The notes beneath the pieces were generated by a model, which worked only from the letters and a program-made list of their open reading frames with translations, ran no database searches and was not told the DNA's origin. A program made the translations under genes and the position numbers. This document shows, in pieces, positions 1 to 12,999 of a stretch of DNA of 64,000 bases; the first letter of the stretch is position 1; each line of letters begins with the position of its first letter. The stretch lies in the NCBI RefSeq assembly GCF_040115645.1, contig NC_089551.1, positions 4,526,001 through 4,590,000 of the forward strand, in the 5' to 3' direction. This DNA is from Euwallacea fornicatus (lineage: Eukaryota; Arthropoda; Insecta; Coleoptera; Curculionidae).

Positions 1-369
1 AGCCCGGGTCCTTGAATCTAGTCGAGAACTCTGTCCGATTTTATGATACGCCTTTCGGCAATTTTTGTTAAAGAAATTAGGAATTTTCCCAAAAGCCTGA
101 ATTGAGTTCAGACAAATTCAAAACACAGGTCGCTGAAGATCAGTGGTGTCCCACAAAAAATTTAAGGATTGTGAAATGAGGTTTGACTCTCGAAAGAGTT
201 GCATTCCGTAGATTTTTACAGCTACTTTTCCAAGTTGATATTTGATAGACATAGGCAGCTGCGCAAAAAAAATCCAAAACTTTAACACCCTGTATTTCTG
301 CAACAAAGATTTAATACGTAGAAGTCCATATGAACTTTTCGCGTTGCTCTCCCGAGGTCTATCGTCCGT
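1..369. other. no gene recognised; left edge
   Basis: I see no coding exon or clear element boundary here. The missing 3' exons of the synaptotagmin-14-like gene should lie in this direction, but none of the expected C2A/C2B motifs can be read in this stretch on the minus strand. Confidence 0.4.
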
Positions 370-1236
370 TATACATGGTGTGCCAACTAAAACGAAACAG
401 AACTGTTTTTTCGGTTGATAAAAGAATTATGCAAAAATGCTCGGACACGTCAACTTTAGTGTGGAGGGGGAAGATTTTTCATTAGACATTTACGGTGATT
501 GTCTTCATCCCCTGAGCAGGGGAGGAACCACCCCTAAAATTTTTTAATGGGAAGGGGAGTCAAGTGATACATCAAATTAAAGGATTTTTGAAGGTCTTCA
601 TGGCGATACAAAAATTTCCTACTTTGAAGCAACCGCTGATGAGTAAATCGATTATTTCTTCATGAACACTACAAATACAAAACATAAGAACACCTAAATC
701 AATTGTACAAAATGCTGTCCGTTAACCTCCTGACAGTAAAATAAGTTTGCTTCGAATCGCTGTCGTACCTTCTGAAGTGTCCCATTTGGAATTTCTTCTC
801 GAAAATGGTTAGACCGCACCTAACATCAACCGATAAAAAGGAAGAATGTTAATTTGATCATACTATTTAATTTCTATTTCTTGATTCATGCAACACATTA
901 TTATTACCTAACAAAATCCATGATTTTAACGCAAAATTTGGTTCGTGAAGAAATAACCGATTTACTCATCAGCGGTTGCTTCAAAGTAGGAAATTTTTGT
1001 ATCGCCATGAAGACCTTCAGAAAGTCTTTAATTTGATGTATCACTTGACCCCCTTCCCATTTAAAATTTTAGGGGTGGTTCATCCCTGCGCAGGGGATGA
1101 AGGTAATCACCGTAAATATCTAATGACAAATCCTCCCCCTCCACACTAAAGTTGACGTGTCCGAGCATTTTTGCATAACTCTTTTATCAACCGAGAAAAC
1201 AGCTCTGTTTCGTTATAGTTGGCGCACCTTGTATAT
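370..1236. mobile_element. foldback DNA transposon derivative with ~295 bp inverted arms
   Basis: The left arm (about 370-668) and right arm (about 941-1236) are near-perfect reverse complements; both include, for example, the string gacgtgtccgagcattttt in opposite orientation. The 270 bp between them carries a C-terminal transposase remnant on the minus strand. The layout is that of a non-autonomous deletion derivative of a long-TIR element. Its arms share a subterminal motif with the elements at 4671-6577 and 13.0-13.8 kb. An exact target duplication could not be fixed by eye. Confidence 0.8.
694..810 (-). pseudogene. transposase C-terminal remnant
   Basis: In the minus strand an open frame of about 38 codons ends in TAG. 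It reads HFREEIPNGTLQKVRQRF and, further on, ends GQHFVQL. This resembles the extreme C-terminus of the mariner-like insect transposases whose other parts appear at 5.0-6.1, 7.4-7.8, 17.4-17.6 and 18.0-19.0 kb. It lies between the arms of the foldback element, so it is the surviving tail of the gene after internal deletion. It has no start codon and cannot be functional. Confidence 0.6.
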
Positions 1237-1607
1237 CCCCGATTAAAACGTGAAACACCCTGCACTATTTACGTTCCCATTTTCATAAGCCTTAAGCTTA
1301 TGGCAACTGAGAAATTCCGTGGGCCACCTGGCATACTGCAGCTTTCATATTCGTAAGTAAAAGTTGTAGCTGATCATCATTCGATTACTTTACAATAGTC
1401 ATAAAGCGCAAACTCTACGTCTTTTACTTACCCGGGTTAACCCTATGTAGAAGAAAACTCTCCATAAATTGCGGGTTTTCCCCTGAGCGAATTTTGGTCT
1501 TGTGCTTCTGTTTCTTGCTTGGCAGTAATATTAAACGCACCTAAATCAGGACATCGAAATTGATGAGCTGTTTAGTAAAAACGTGCTAATGGAATGAACT
1601 TTCGTAC

Positions 1608-4600
1608 CTGGGTGTTAGTGGGTTGTCCGCGATCCCTGTGGGGAATGTCCCTTCCTTGTAGTACGTGTACGGTCATTTTCCTCATTGGTGCATCATACAG
1701 CAAAGCGATTTCTAGGTATCCACATCGATTACTCGATCGAACTATGCTGGAATCATTTTCTTGATCAATGAGTCTGTCTCCTTCTACTTCGCAAGATATT
1801 GTGATGGTCTCGTCGGGGGCGTCGATGGCCCGTTCATCGCAGTCGGTGTTCATAACCACAATGCACTGGAAAGAAAGCTCGATGAGCAAATGAAAATATA
1901 AATCAAAATTTTATAATTCAGATTCAACACTCATATCATGATTCATAAATCAAGCATTTGACTGGCACTGACGAGCATCATGCGCTACGGTTTATTATCA
2001 ATTTTTTCCTTACATCTCTGTTGTTGGCATTATGCTGGTGGATGTCGGTAGTACTGAGAATCTCTTCATAGGTGTGATTGTCGATTCTAGTTTCTCGGAG
2101 ATCTGCGTTTCTGCAAATAAAAACTCGCATGCTTCAATACCAATTAATTAGTTTTTCATTACTCACGCACTAAAAGCCCTAACAATTATACAGGGCGTTT
2201 GGTACATCGACCCAAATATATAAAGGGGTGATAAAGGGGGTCACATTAAACTTGTCCAACATAACAGTCACGTGGGGCAAGTCGACGATGCCAAGGGGCG
2301 CTGTGATGTAAAAAGAATGACATGAGCTTGATGGAAATAAAAATTCATGGATAATAAACTTCTATATGTCGCCTTTAAGGTGAAACAGTATTTGTGAAAA
2401 AATATTTTCAGAAAAATTATGAAAAACTTTATTATATTTTTTTCACGGATTTCGTCAGCTTTTCCCAGTGTAGGGCAAGATGACGTCCACATTGGGGCAA
2501 GATGGCGAAATTAAGAAAAATTTTATTAAATTTAACATTAAATGCTTTGGTTTGACTTGCTTTTATTTTTTAAAAGCTCACGTCGCATGGTCTTAATGTT
2601 TTTCTTCGCCTTCTAAGCGTTTTTCATCCGGTGAAGAAGTTATCACCGAAGCTTTTTGTCGTTTTCTCTGGTTTTGCATTTTGTTCTACGCTAACTTTCA
2701 AAAAAACCGCAACACCAAGAAGAACGCATTGTATGTATTTGAAATTTTGGCATGATTTTAGACTTGTAAAGAGAAAAAAATGATAAAAATTTCAAGATCG
2801 TATTTTAATGCGATATGAAGTTTTTCTTTACTTTTCTATCTGTGACGATCGTTCTTTTTGCAAATTTTTTTACAGGCGGATAGCGATAAAGGTACTATTG
2901 TTAGTACCATATAGAATGTGTGGTAGTGCAAAATGCCTCGTTTACGCCCAAATGCAGTTTATCGGCAGTTAACTCCCTTTAAAAGGGGAAGAACTGTTGG
3001 TATGCATGAGGCAGGTTTACCTTTCCGCGAAATTGCACGTAGATTGGATCGAAACGCATCAACAGTGCTAAGAGCTTGGAGAGATTGGTCTGACGAAGGG
3101 TCAGTAAATCGTCATCGTGGTAGTGGCCGTCCAAGAATGACGAACCAACGCGAAGACCGGCGACTTCGTCGTTCAGCGACAGGCGCCCCGTTTGAAACAA
3201 TTCCGTCTCTTGGTGCTGACTGGGTAGCCACCCTAAATCGAAGGGTCTCCCTTAGTACGATGTATCGCAGAATTCGAAGTTTTGGACTAAATACATATCG
3301 TCCTATGGGTGGGCTTCCATTATCATGAAACCACAGGGTGGCCCGACTGGAGTGGTGTCATCTAAGAGTGCAATGGGTGGATGAGTGGAGAAGAATCATG
3401 TTCAATGATGAGAGCCGATTTTGTTTATGGCGATCTGATGGACGGTTACGTGTTAGAAGGTGCAGAGGAAAGCGATTAAATTTGAACTTTTTGGAAAGGT
3501 GTCATTCTGGTTTAACACCAGGTGTCATGGTTTGGGGCGCCATCCCAATGGTAGTCGGTCTCCTCTTGTTTTCATTTTTGATAGATTAAATGCTCAGAGG
3601 TACATTAATAGTGTCTTAGAACCGGTTCTTGTACCATACATCCACGATCATCCTGGAAGCACGTTTCAACAGGATAATGCGCGACCACATGTAGCCAACG
3701 ATACTTTGAAGTATTTGGAAGCTGAAAATTTGGATAGTTTGCCTTGGCCAGCTCGGTCTCCAGATTTGTCCCCAATAGAGCATGTATGGGATATAATGGG
3801 TCGGAGACTTTAACGTTTAGCTCGCCTTCCAGAGACCATAGATGAACTCCGCGAGCAGGTGCAGATTGCCAGGGATACAATACCACAGGAAGATATAGAC
3901 AATTTAATTTTAAGCACGCCACGTCGCTTACAGGAATGTATTAATTTAAGAGGAGATACCACCCATTATTAAATTATTATTAAATTTTTTCACTTATTCA
4001 CAATAATTTTCTTTTGATATTTTGATCGTTTTTATCTATTACCCGACCCAAGGTAATGCCAGAATTTCAATCGTGTACGATCTGTTCTTCTTGGTGTTGC
4101 GGTTTTTTTGAAAGTCAGTGTATTACGGCAATGGTCTAGTCTCAGCGAAAGATTTCTCAGAAAATTGTTCCTTAGGTGTGAAACGGGACTTAAATTTGGT
4201 GAATATTGAATTTTTACTTGTTGGTGACAGATTCTTATAAATGTTGGATATAGTACTTTTTCACAATATTTTATAACCGGTTTATCATCGCTCGAATCAT
4301 CTCCAGCGATTTTATGAAGCACATTAACACACGTTCCGACATCTGAACTTTCAGGTTTTTCCGTTGACTGACGGCTACGTGTAAAAAATTGATATCACTG
4401 AAAATATGGGGGCTGAAAGATTTAATTTATCATTTCTCAAAACTTTTTACGGCAGTTCTCATGATTGCGGCTGACATATAGGCGTCTCCCGGAAGACGCC
4501 CAACGTCTTTATCAAAAATGATTTTCATAGGATTATTTACAGGAAAATGTTCGCAGGCTTGACTGTAATATGTTTTTAAAGGACCAAAGAAACCGACATC

Positions 4601-7600
4601 TAAGGGGTAGATCCTATGCATAGAATGAGGCTGTAAACTAACTATGACGATATAATTTCCCTGCGGGAATGTATAGAGTATGATCCATTTAAAACAGTCC
4701 ACCTGAAATATTCTGAATGGAACTTTTTTCTTGAGAAAACTCCGAGACAGGTCAATTTTACTTTTAAGGCAGACATTTTTAATTCATAAATTCGCAGGTG
4801 TAGATTCATACCCCTAAATGGGGTGGCAACCCCATCAAACAACACGAAAAGTCTAGTGGCACATCAAATCAAAGGTATTTTCATTCTCTTTACAGGTATG
4901 CTGAGATCTTTTTGACCCACCTTTAAATATTGTAAAAAAACCGTTTTAAAACGTCGATGAAATAAATAAGTTTTTAAATAATGTTTTGTTTAATTAAGTG
5001 TTCGAATTGCGACCCACTTACTTCCATACAATAATAAAGTCTTGTTCCTCCCGAATATTTTGTGACATTTCGGGTGTTATTTCACTACTTGCTCTCACTA
5101 TTCGGTGGTGAAGATCATCTAAAGGATTAAGGATAAAGGATAAAGAGGAAGAGGTAGATTTCGATTTATAAACAACAGTGTTTAATTAACCCCATAAGAA
5201 AAAGTCCAGTGGTATTAAATCAGACGATCTTGGGAGCCATTCAGTGAAATCTCTTCTACAATTCAGTGTTCGGGAAAATGTTGATTCAAAAAGTTACCTA
5301 GAGAATCTGCATAGGGTGGCGGAGCACCATCTTGTTGAAAAAATACATTATTCTCCGGAATCTGATCGTCGTTTTCAAGATCATCCACAATGTGAGGGTA
5401 GATGAAGACTTGAAGTAGATTGAAGTGAGATTAACGCGTCAAGTTATCAAGTAAAAAAACAAAGTCCAACAATACGATTTCCCAAAATTCCAGCCCATAC
5501 ATTCAATTTTTCTGGATGCTGTGAATGCTGTCCTCTCAAATTCTGTGGATTCACATCACTCCAATGTCTGCAACTATGTCTGTTCACGAGACCATTCAAA
5601 AAGAATGTGCATCCGTCAGAAAAGCATGTTGAATATAAAAAATTGGGTTTGACGAAAATGCTTTCACTGGTCACCTCACAAAATAGCCCACGGAGATCTG
5701 GGTCATCTTCGTTGAGCTCATGAATCAGGTGCATCTTGTAAGGATGGAAATGATGCTTTTTCAAAATCACTATCACGTGGATTACATGACGTTGTTTCTA
5801 ATTCTCGGGTGCTTGAGATAAACTTTTCTTGATTTATATGATTCAATTCAATGTGCCCCAACATTGCAATCTGTGCAGCCTCGTTGGTAACAGTGTGTCT
5901 CCTTTCATGTTTTTTGTTAGCAACAGATCCAGTCTCCATGAATGTTAGATATTAAATTCGTCGCACAGGGATGTCTCAGATACTTACCGAGATGCCATTC
6001 AACAAAAATTCGTGCAATTTCTCGGGCTATTTCATTGATTTGGAAATAGATGATGACAATTTCAACCCTCTCTGCAGTGGTGTAAACCACAATGCTTTGA
6101 ATCGTCAGATCAATCGACAAACGCGGCACAATTCCGCACAGTTTAAAATCGGCACGAAACTACCCATTCAACGCTAACAAAACCCATAATTTCGTTTCAA
6201 AAATTCGATTATAAACATTACTTTTTGTAGCACTAGTGAGTTAATTATTAAGTTTAGATAATTTTTTTCGATTCATTTCACCGAAGTTTTAAAACTGTTT
6301 TTTTACAATATCTAAAAGCGAAGCAAAAAATTTTCGGGACACTCGTAAACCGAATTGAAATACCTTTCATTCGATGTGCCACTTGACACCCCGTGCTATT
6401 TAGGATTCCTGAAGGGGTTGCCACCCCATTGAGGGGCGTGACTCTACACCTACGAATTTGTGATCTAAAAATGTTTTCCTTGAAAGTAAAGTTGACGTGT
6501 CTCGGGATTTTCTGAAGAATAAAATTCCATTCAAGATATTTCCGGTGAACTGTTTTAAATGGGCCACTCTGTATGTACAGTTGTTAAGCATAATATGTAA
6601 TATTACTTGCAGTTTGTCATGTTGGGTGCTTACTAATAATTTCGTTAAATTAGTTTTTACTAGTTGTTTATGCACTGTGTAAGCATTTTGACACTATTAT
6701 TGGTTTGAAGATATTAACTATCATTTGCGTCAAAATTTTGACAACTTTAAGAATTATAACGCGTCCCAATCTACAGGAGGTCTCTAAAAGGTCTTTACAA
6801 CGCTCCAGCATAGATTCACAGCTGAGATCAAAATAAGACGACGAAAATCATATTTGCCATAGTTCAAAAGTTGATCATAACCGAGCTACAGGGTGGCAAA
6901 GTTGAAATAGGAAATGAAATTTTTAACCATTATTGTTGAAGAGCAGGAGGAAAACCCATGAAATTTTCTACGAGGAAGTTTTTCGGAATGAGGAATTCGT
7001 ATCTGTAAACAAAACTTACGGAACTCGTAGAGGGCGTGACGTACGCATTAGGTACTGCTTTAGGCCCTTCAAGCTTTTTTGGTTATAACGGTAAACTACT
7101 TTTGGGTGAAAACACGTGTTTGCGCGGTATTTTTGCTTATGAAAGGAATACCTGAATTAAGTCGCTAGCTGCGACTATTTGCGAGAGAAACGCTCGAAAA
7201 GTAAATGCAAAAAATGCATACTTTTTCCATTCTCAGGTACCAACTATTTTTATTTGCCAAGAAAGTATTTTTATTGTTTTTGCAGTCAAATTGATCTTCC
7301 CGAAAGTGACGGGATATTTTTTTAAGAGTTTTTATCTTCTGCTTTTAAGTTCAGTGGTAAAAGTAAATTTTTATTTTTATTTACATTACTGGAATTTATT
7401 TATGAAATTTACATTGCTGGAAAATATTCCTCTACAACAAAGAGAAAGAATGTGGTCCGTGCATGATAACGCTTCACCTCGTTTAGCCTTAATTGTCAGG
7501 AATTATTTAAATCAGAAGTACCGAAATGAATCGATCGGTAAAAGTAATGAGGCTCCCGCGAATTGGCCACCACGTTACCCGGACTTAAATCCATTGGATT

Positions 7601-9318
7601 TTTTTTCTTGGAGACATCTTTAATCAGTGGTGTACCGAACATCTGTTGCTACTCAAGAAGAACTCTGGCAACGAATTCAAAAGGCAATAAATGATCTTCG
7701 AGACAACGACGAAGTCGTGCAAAGAATACAATTTCATTTTATTCGTCGCATTAATCTTTGAACGCACGTAAATTGTGGGCATTTTGAGCACCTACTTAAG
7801 TAACTTTTTAATGTTTTTTTAGCACTAAAAAATAAAAATTTAGAAAATTACATTCTTCTGCATTCTGTTGACAAGCGTTTCTCTCGGAAATGGTCGTAGT
7901 TGACGCCTTGGTTAAGGTACACCTTTTTTTAAGCAAAAACACCGCGCAGGTACGTTTTTTCACCCGAACGTGGTTTACCCTTACGAACAAAAAAACTTGT
8001 AGGGCCTGAACAAGTACCAAATGCGTATGTGGCGCCCTCTACGAGTTACATCAATTTTGTTTGCAAATATGGATTCCTCATCTCGAAAAACCCTCTTGTG
8101 GTAAATTCCATCAGTTTTCCTCGTGCCGTTTAAGATTTATGGCTAAAAATAGAATTTTGCATTTCAATTTTGCCACCCTGTAGCTCGGTTATTACCAACT
8201 TTAGGACTAAGGCTAATATGGTTAAATCGTTTTATTTTGGTCTCAGCCACCTATGGTAGAGCGTTGTAAAGACCTTTTAGAGACACTCTGTGTGGTTGTT
8301 AGGACTCATATAATCGACCATTATAGCACGTCGCGGCGTGCGTAAACGGTCTTTATGGTGCACGTATGGGTAAACGAGGGTCGACTCGTGTCGACAACAA
8401 TTTTCCTTTCGAATCAGATAATTGATTATTTTCCTGCGCAATTTAATCAATCAGTCTGTTATACGTGTCGAGAAAATACCTATGTAAAAGTTGAATGTTA
8501 TTTGAGGACAGTCACTGATGATAAAAAATGGAAACACACTGTTAACGAACTGTCTTCAATGACTTAAGACTTATGGAACTTACTTATGTAAAGCTTGATT
8601 AATTTCAGCAGTAACCTTCGTCGAAGGTGGCAACTTATGCTTCTCTCCCACCGAGCTGGTAGTGGAGCTGCAGCAGGAACTGTTGCTGCTGAGCCCCACT
8701 CTGCCCTTCTCCACCAACGATATGAGGTCCTGCCTCGGTGGCAGAAATTGATTGGGCCCCAATGAAACTACATCGGAGTTGTGCCTGCTGCGCGAACAAC
8801 CCATTTCTGATTCTGAACTGGAGTCACCGCCATCGAAAGTGAAGGTTTTCACTGGGGGAAATGAGAATAAAAAATTACAGGAATAATCTGGATATTCACG
8901 TTTTATCATATGAAAACGCTTTTTCCACATGCGCTTATGTGGTCATGCGTAATCGCGACTAAACTATGGAATAAGTATGAAGCGCAAGTGAAGTCCGGCA
9001 ATTCACAAACATGCTGGGGAGCGAATGTGCGAAAGCCCCTCGATTTACATCTTTACAAAAATGGTTTGTTTTCACAATCCCCTCGTAGATACTCACCCAA
9101 TTTACTCTTCGATGAGTGAGAAGTGATATTGGTGATGTGCGACACTAAAGGATTGGGCACCACCCTAGAAGCTACTGGAGGACATGCCTCATCACAGCAA
9201 TTCAGACTCACTGCTCTCACTGTACCCCATCCCCAGCCCTTGTTCTTTACGTAGAGGAGGATTACCAGCATTATGGCACCTAAACCAGCAAACGCGGCCA
9301 GAAATGTACCATCTTTGC
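1608..9318 (-). CDS. Syt14: synaptotagmin-14-like protein (partial, four exons)
   Basis: Four exons join in one consistent frame on the minus strand: 9318-9097, 8851-8584, 2110-2014 and 1865-1608, all with AG/GT borders. Exon one encodes a single membrane segment (FLAAFAGLGAIMLVILLYV) followed by a Lys/Trp-rich stretch. Exon two is a Ser-rich acidic linker (GGDSSSESEMG). The last exon enters a C2 domain (GYLEIALLYDAPMRKMTVHV), consistent with the start of C2A. Syt14/16 proteins are Ca2+-independent synaptotagmins of membrane trafficking; that role is family knowledge. The start exon (above 9318) and the rest of C2A plus C2B (below 1608) were not found in the window. The intron between 8584 and 2110 is 6.5 kb and full of transposons. 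Confidence 0.75.
2689..4120 (+). mobile_element. Tc1-like transposon, 1.43 kb, TA target duplication
   Basis: Inverted terminal repeats of about 37 bp sit at 2689-2725 and 4084-4120; both contain ccgcaacaccaagaagaac in opposite orientation. Each end is flanked by TA (2687-2688 and 4121-4122), the target duplication typical of Tc1/mariner. The two terminal repeats are nearly identical, so the insertion is fairly recent. It lies in the large intron of the Syt14-like gene. It encodes the decayed transposase at 2933-3972. Confidence 0.9.
2933..3972 (+). pseudogene. Tc1-like DD34E transposase, frameshifted
   Basis: The start (MPRLRPNAVYRQLTPFKRG) leads into a paired helix-turn-helix region with GRTVGMHEAGLPFREIARRL and RHRGSGRPRM. 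The catalytic core follows in other frames: first Asp in FNDESRF, second Asp in FQQDNARPH and Glu in SPIEHVW, with 34 residues between the second Asp and the Glu (DD34E). The gene is broken: a stop follows codon 131, there is a frameshift near 3460-3590, and a TAA lies just after IMGRRL. The C-terminus then reads on to a TAA at 3970-3972. All catalytic residues are present but not in one frame, so the copy is dead in cis; it could still be mobilised in trans because both ends are intact. Confidence 0.88.
4671..6577. mobile_element. palindrome-ended mariner-like element, 1.9 kb
   Basis: Arms of about 300 bp are inverted copies: 4671-4965 on the left and about 6265-6577 on the right, sharing for example ggggtggcaacccc in opposite orientation and a long match reading inward from catttaaaacagt. 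Between them lies a decayed transposase on the minus strand. The long TIRs and transposase type match a mariner-like family common in insect genomes. It sits in the large Syt14-like intron, downstream of the Tc1 element. Confidence 0.8.
5000..6129 (-). pseudogene. mariner-like transposase relic (DUF4817-type helix-turn-helix)
   Basis: The N-terminal part reads TTAERVEIVIIYFQINEIAR and EIARIFVEWH, the helix-turn-helix region of this insect transposase group. After a frame change come METGSVANKKHERRHTVT and KHHFHPYKMHLIHELNEDD, then the catalytic region with FSDGCTFFLNGLVNRHSCRHW and EKLNVWAGILGNRIVG. The first catalytic Asp is visible in FSDGCTF, where the family usually has FSDEC or similar. 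Stops and frame changes break it. Family assignment is from remembered pattern only. Confidence 0.7.
6771..8293. mobile_element. palindrome-ended mariner-like element, 1.5 kb, ~440 bp arms
   Basis: The left arm (6771 to about 7215) and right arm (about 7855-8293) are inverted copies; both carry aaaggtctttacaacgct in opposite orientation. Other arm landmarks are gccaccctgtagctcggtta, the run around gagagaaacgct, and a gcgccctctacgag-type block. Between the arms lies the C-terminal part of a transposase on the plus strand. The element abuts the previous one (gap about 190 bp) within the Syt14-like intron. Confidence 0.8.
7402..7760 (+). pseudogene. transposase C-terminal half
   Basis: The frame reads RERMWSVHDNASPRLALIVR, then WPPRYPDLNPLDFFSWRHL with a stop inside, then TSVATQEELWQRIQKAINDL and a TGA at 7758-7760. 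The VHDNASP motif carries the second catalytic Asp and DLNPLDFF the third acidic position, with Asp instead of the Glu seen in Tc1. The N-terminal half (helix-turn-helix and first Asp) has been deleted, so the copy is non-autonomous. Confidence 0.72.
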
Positions 9319-12300
9319 CTGAAACATAATGATAGACCATACACGATCAGTTTCCCAGTTTACAACGAGAACAATAATTGCGCAGCTGCGTTCTGCCGAA
9401 ACTTAATATTCTAATTAAGAAGCAAATTTTACGCAGATAGCAACAAATTACGGAAACCACATCGACAGCAACCCTTAAGCCACAACCACCCTATTTCTCT
9501 CCAACACGTGGCCTTAGGATATTGATCGGCGGAATATGTGTCACGTTGCCTCGCACCCTTGTTTCATTGAATCATGAGTTGGTTAAATTAAATCGCTTGT
9601 GGCTCGACACTTGTTTAACCAACTAGTGCATTAATGACGGTGAATTAGTAACCGAAACATGTCACCGCTTTGCGGGTGTAGCGAACACGCTAATAGAAGT
9701 CAAAATCATTAATCGCTCATTAAGCTGCGTGTTGGCTCCCACATTTGTCCGTGAACTGCATCCCAAAAAACCTAAATTCTGTTAAATTATTCATTGTCGA
9801 TATGATAACAGTGATGGACGCAACTGGCCGCGTGAATTCAATTATCACGATCTCAAAATTACTATTCAAGAAAAATAGTATGTTAATTGTTCCATTAATG
9901 AATAATTTAGTGTTCGTTAAAGACACGTGTTAATAATGAATAGACTGAAAAAAGACACTGAATCAATGTCTCTTTTGGCGAGGGTCGTTTAACTGCACCC
10001 TGCGAGTGCTCTCGTCAGGGGGTGTGAAAACGGAAAGTTCAGCGCGACCCACTTCATATTTTCTTAATTCGGAAAAAACGCAACGAGGGATTCCCCTTAA
10101 ACAAACTTACATAACAATGAATGGAATAGTTGATTGAATAAAAATTGTTGTAAAAAACACAAGACTGTCTGAAGTGTGGACCTCGTGAATGAAAATCTGG
10201 ATCATTGCAGTAAACGGGAAAATCGATAAGTTCACGGCAACCTGTGTGACCTGAAGGACGTTTGTCGCTGAGAGGCGGAATCTACTTTTACAAATTCATA
10301 GTAATGCGCTGAATAATAGCTATTGGAATTGAGTGTTTCGTGAGATTTAAAAGCATTATTCTCAGGATTGAAGCCAGACGTGATGTAGTCAGATTTACGT
10401 TATTTGTTGTCTTCCGTGCCCGGCTGTGCATTAATGAACAGGTTCGAGATCGCTCGATCCTCCGAGTTTCACCACGACCCTGTAAAACCTGGCGTTGGCA
10501 ACAGCAAACACCTGTTGGAAAGTAGCACGTCTTAGACGGAAAAAGTCGCTATATTAATGGAGGAAGTGGATCAGACTATTATGCTCGTGCGACCTGACAT
10601 ATGTATCCATCCCTTAAATGTACTTGTTGAGTTTGAGGCACTTGAAATGTGAAAAGTTTTGATTTTTCTTCGCACCCCGTAGAAAATTTCTCGAAAATTC
10701 TGAAGATGCTCTAGCAGAGCCGCCATTAGTGTTCAACTGTTCGAGTCATCAAAGATTCAATTAATACTTTGCGAATTCATGGAGAATTTTCAGAAGCCTA
10801 GTTTTGCTTCGATCTTTACTTCAAGACGAATTAACTCAAAAATTGCTAAAAATCCTTTGTAGTAACAAAAAATGCTTATAACTACAACCAGAATTAGTGT
10901 CTGTAGCCATATACAAGGTATTCCGGTTAAAAAGCGTATTTTTTCCCCTCCGCGATTTTCTGGACCACCCTGTAACTTCCAACATATTAACAAATGAGAA
11001 ACTGAACAACTTCAACATTAACCTTTTTCCCTAAACCTTGCGGCTTTTGAGATAAAACAGTGGCCCACGTCACGTGGACCGCCCTGTACATTCAGTGACG
11101 GTGTCACAGTCAAGAAATAGTGATGATTTATCGGGCGAAGATGGATGCGAATCTCGAAAAGTGTTCTTCCGAGTACTCATGATTTACGGTTACGGTACCT
11201 TTTTCTTACGGTTATGATGGGATTGCACTAGGGCGTATCATTAAACGAATTTTCTTGTAATGTAAAATGCGCACGTAGTGCCAGAGTTTACATTGGAAGA
11301 AATTCGCACAGCATTGATATGGACGCCATTTTTATTGAGCCTTCTGACTGAAAAAGTCGTCAAAAAGGCAAAAATTCGTGGTAAAGGACGAAGGTGATGA
11401 GGACCATGATGAAAAATTTGGCAACTTATCGGAATCGAAACTGCGAGCTGAACTAAAGACGAAACTCATGAGACAAACGATGAGTGTCCAGCGGACTCCG
11501 AACTTGTTCCCATGAATCCAAGGAAATTTGTCTGGTGATTTTCACTGAATGATTCCTATTGCAGCACCATTCGGAACATGTCAGACTTTCACCAATTCAG
11601 CTGTTTGTGAACGTCTTTCAGCATAAAGCTCTTACCAAACGGGAAAAAATCTAGATTTTTTCGAAACAATCTGCCGATATTTTTTTATGAAACGAACTGA
11701 AGTGGTTCGTCGATAATTCAGTAATTTAAACAAACGAGGCAAATTTGCCGCACGAGGAGCGTTCAATAGAAACTGATAGTGATTACGGCAGCCAGTAAAA
11801 CTCGAATGGATCCGTATTGATTGATCCGGATTTCTCTAATCGGCAAAAGAATGGATTTACTGAAAAAGTAGGAACTGGCACAAACCTGAGTGTAAATCGT
11901 CAATTTAATGCCTAGGCAGAAAAAGTGCTCTCTTCGTGAATGAATTCACGGGTAAATCGTTAGCGAAAAGGGGGCTTTACAGACATGTAAATTAATTGAT
12001 GAAGCGACTTCACGAAGAAAGTCATGAATAAATTGTCAGTGTAATACCGATTAACAATGCGGATACGCAATTCGCTTTCCTTAGCGTCAGGGAGCATTTT
12101 ATGGAAAGTAGGTCACAAGGGCCATTCATATTGCAGTGATATACGAATATGGTGCAGGACAAAGGGCTGATGACACCTATTAGATTTGCGTGCTTGCACA
12201 TAAGCGAAGTACGTTGGCCTAGCTACGCATTAGTTAGGACACCGTGTCCAACATACACTTTGTACCCTCTAATGTTACCACTAACATAAAATTACTTGAA

Positions 12301-12990
12301 CACAAAGAGGAACGGGTTCGATTCATTACCTGTAATCGGACTGTAATCTGAAATGAGGACCATCCTTATCTATGCTGGGCATACAAAATCAAGTTCCCAT
12401 GATCAAAGTTCTTATTCAAAAAAGTAGCACAAACACTGATCAGCACTTTCTAACACCAAACCGCGAACGAAAAATGGGGAGGAAGTTCAAAAAAATTGGA
12501 TTACTGTCACACTAGAAGCAGTACTTGTTTGATGCACTAAAAGATTTAAATGTGCTACTTACTGAAAGGACAACCGTACTTAGTTCTATAAATTTTGCGG
12601 ACACTATCGAAAACATTTTGTGATCGGAGCCGCGTTAGAGTCCTGCGCGTATAGCAGAAACCAACAGCTGAACGCCTGCGTAAGGCCGAAAGGTCCTTGC
12701 AAGGACTTTCCCCTGCTACGTGCGTTTATTTCCGCAGGATCCGTTGAACAATGATGGTTGGTATGGAAAACGATAAGGAGATATGCCTGAGTGGCTAATG
12801 GGATGCTAATTTATGAATGTTCAAGAATTGCCCTAGCAAAGGGTGGAGCGCGTAGGGGTTGATTTTTGGGAATTCCAGAAATTGCAACAATGTTTGCATT
12901 AGCTAATAGCGCAAATACAAATAATCGAATTAAATCAATGTCCCCAATATTAATGGAAAACTGTCGCTCAACAAAAAAGAAACAAAGAAA
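9319..12990. other. 3.7 kb without a recognised gene
   Basis: This should contain the 5' exon(s) and promoter of the Syt14-like gene, but I could not identify a convincing start exon. A segment at about 10660-11100 looks like a transposon end: it contains a ggtccagaaaatcgcgg block on the minus strand and a ccgccctgtac terminus. From 11.1 to 12.8 kb the sequence is less AT-rich than its surroundings and has no long open frame and no family I recognise. Confidence 0.4.
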
Positions 12991-12999
12991 TCCTGCTTC

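Noticed and set aside
9184..9414. Plus-strand frame over the Syt14-like membrane exon
   Set aside because: It is the antisense shadow of the real exon 9097-9318, which has matching splice sites and phase on the minus strand.
12308..12322. tRNA B-box-like string (ggttcgattca)
   Set aside because: No matching A box, acceptor stem or cloverleaf could be drawn around it.
11100..12800. Possible degraded piggyBac-type transposase
   Set aside because: A few acidic and Lys-rich pieces looked suggestive, but no catalytic motif or terminal repeats could be identified.
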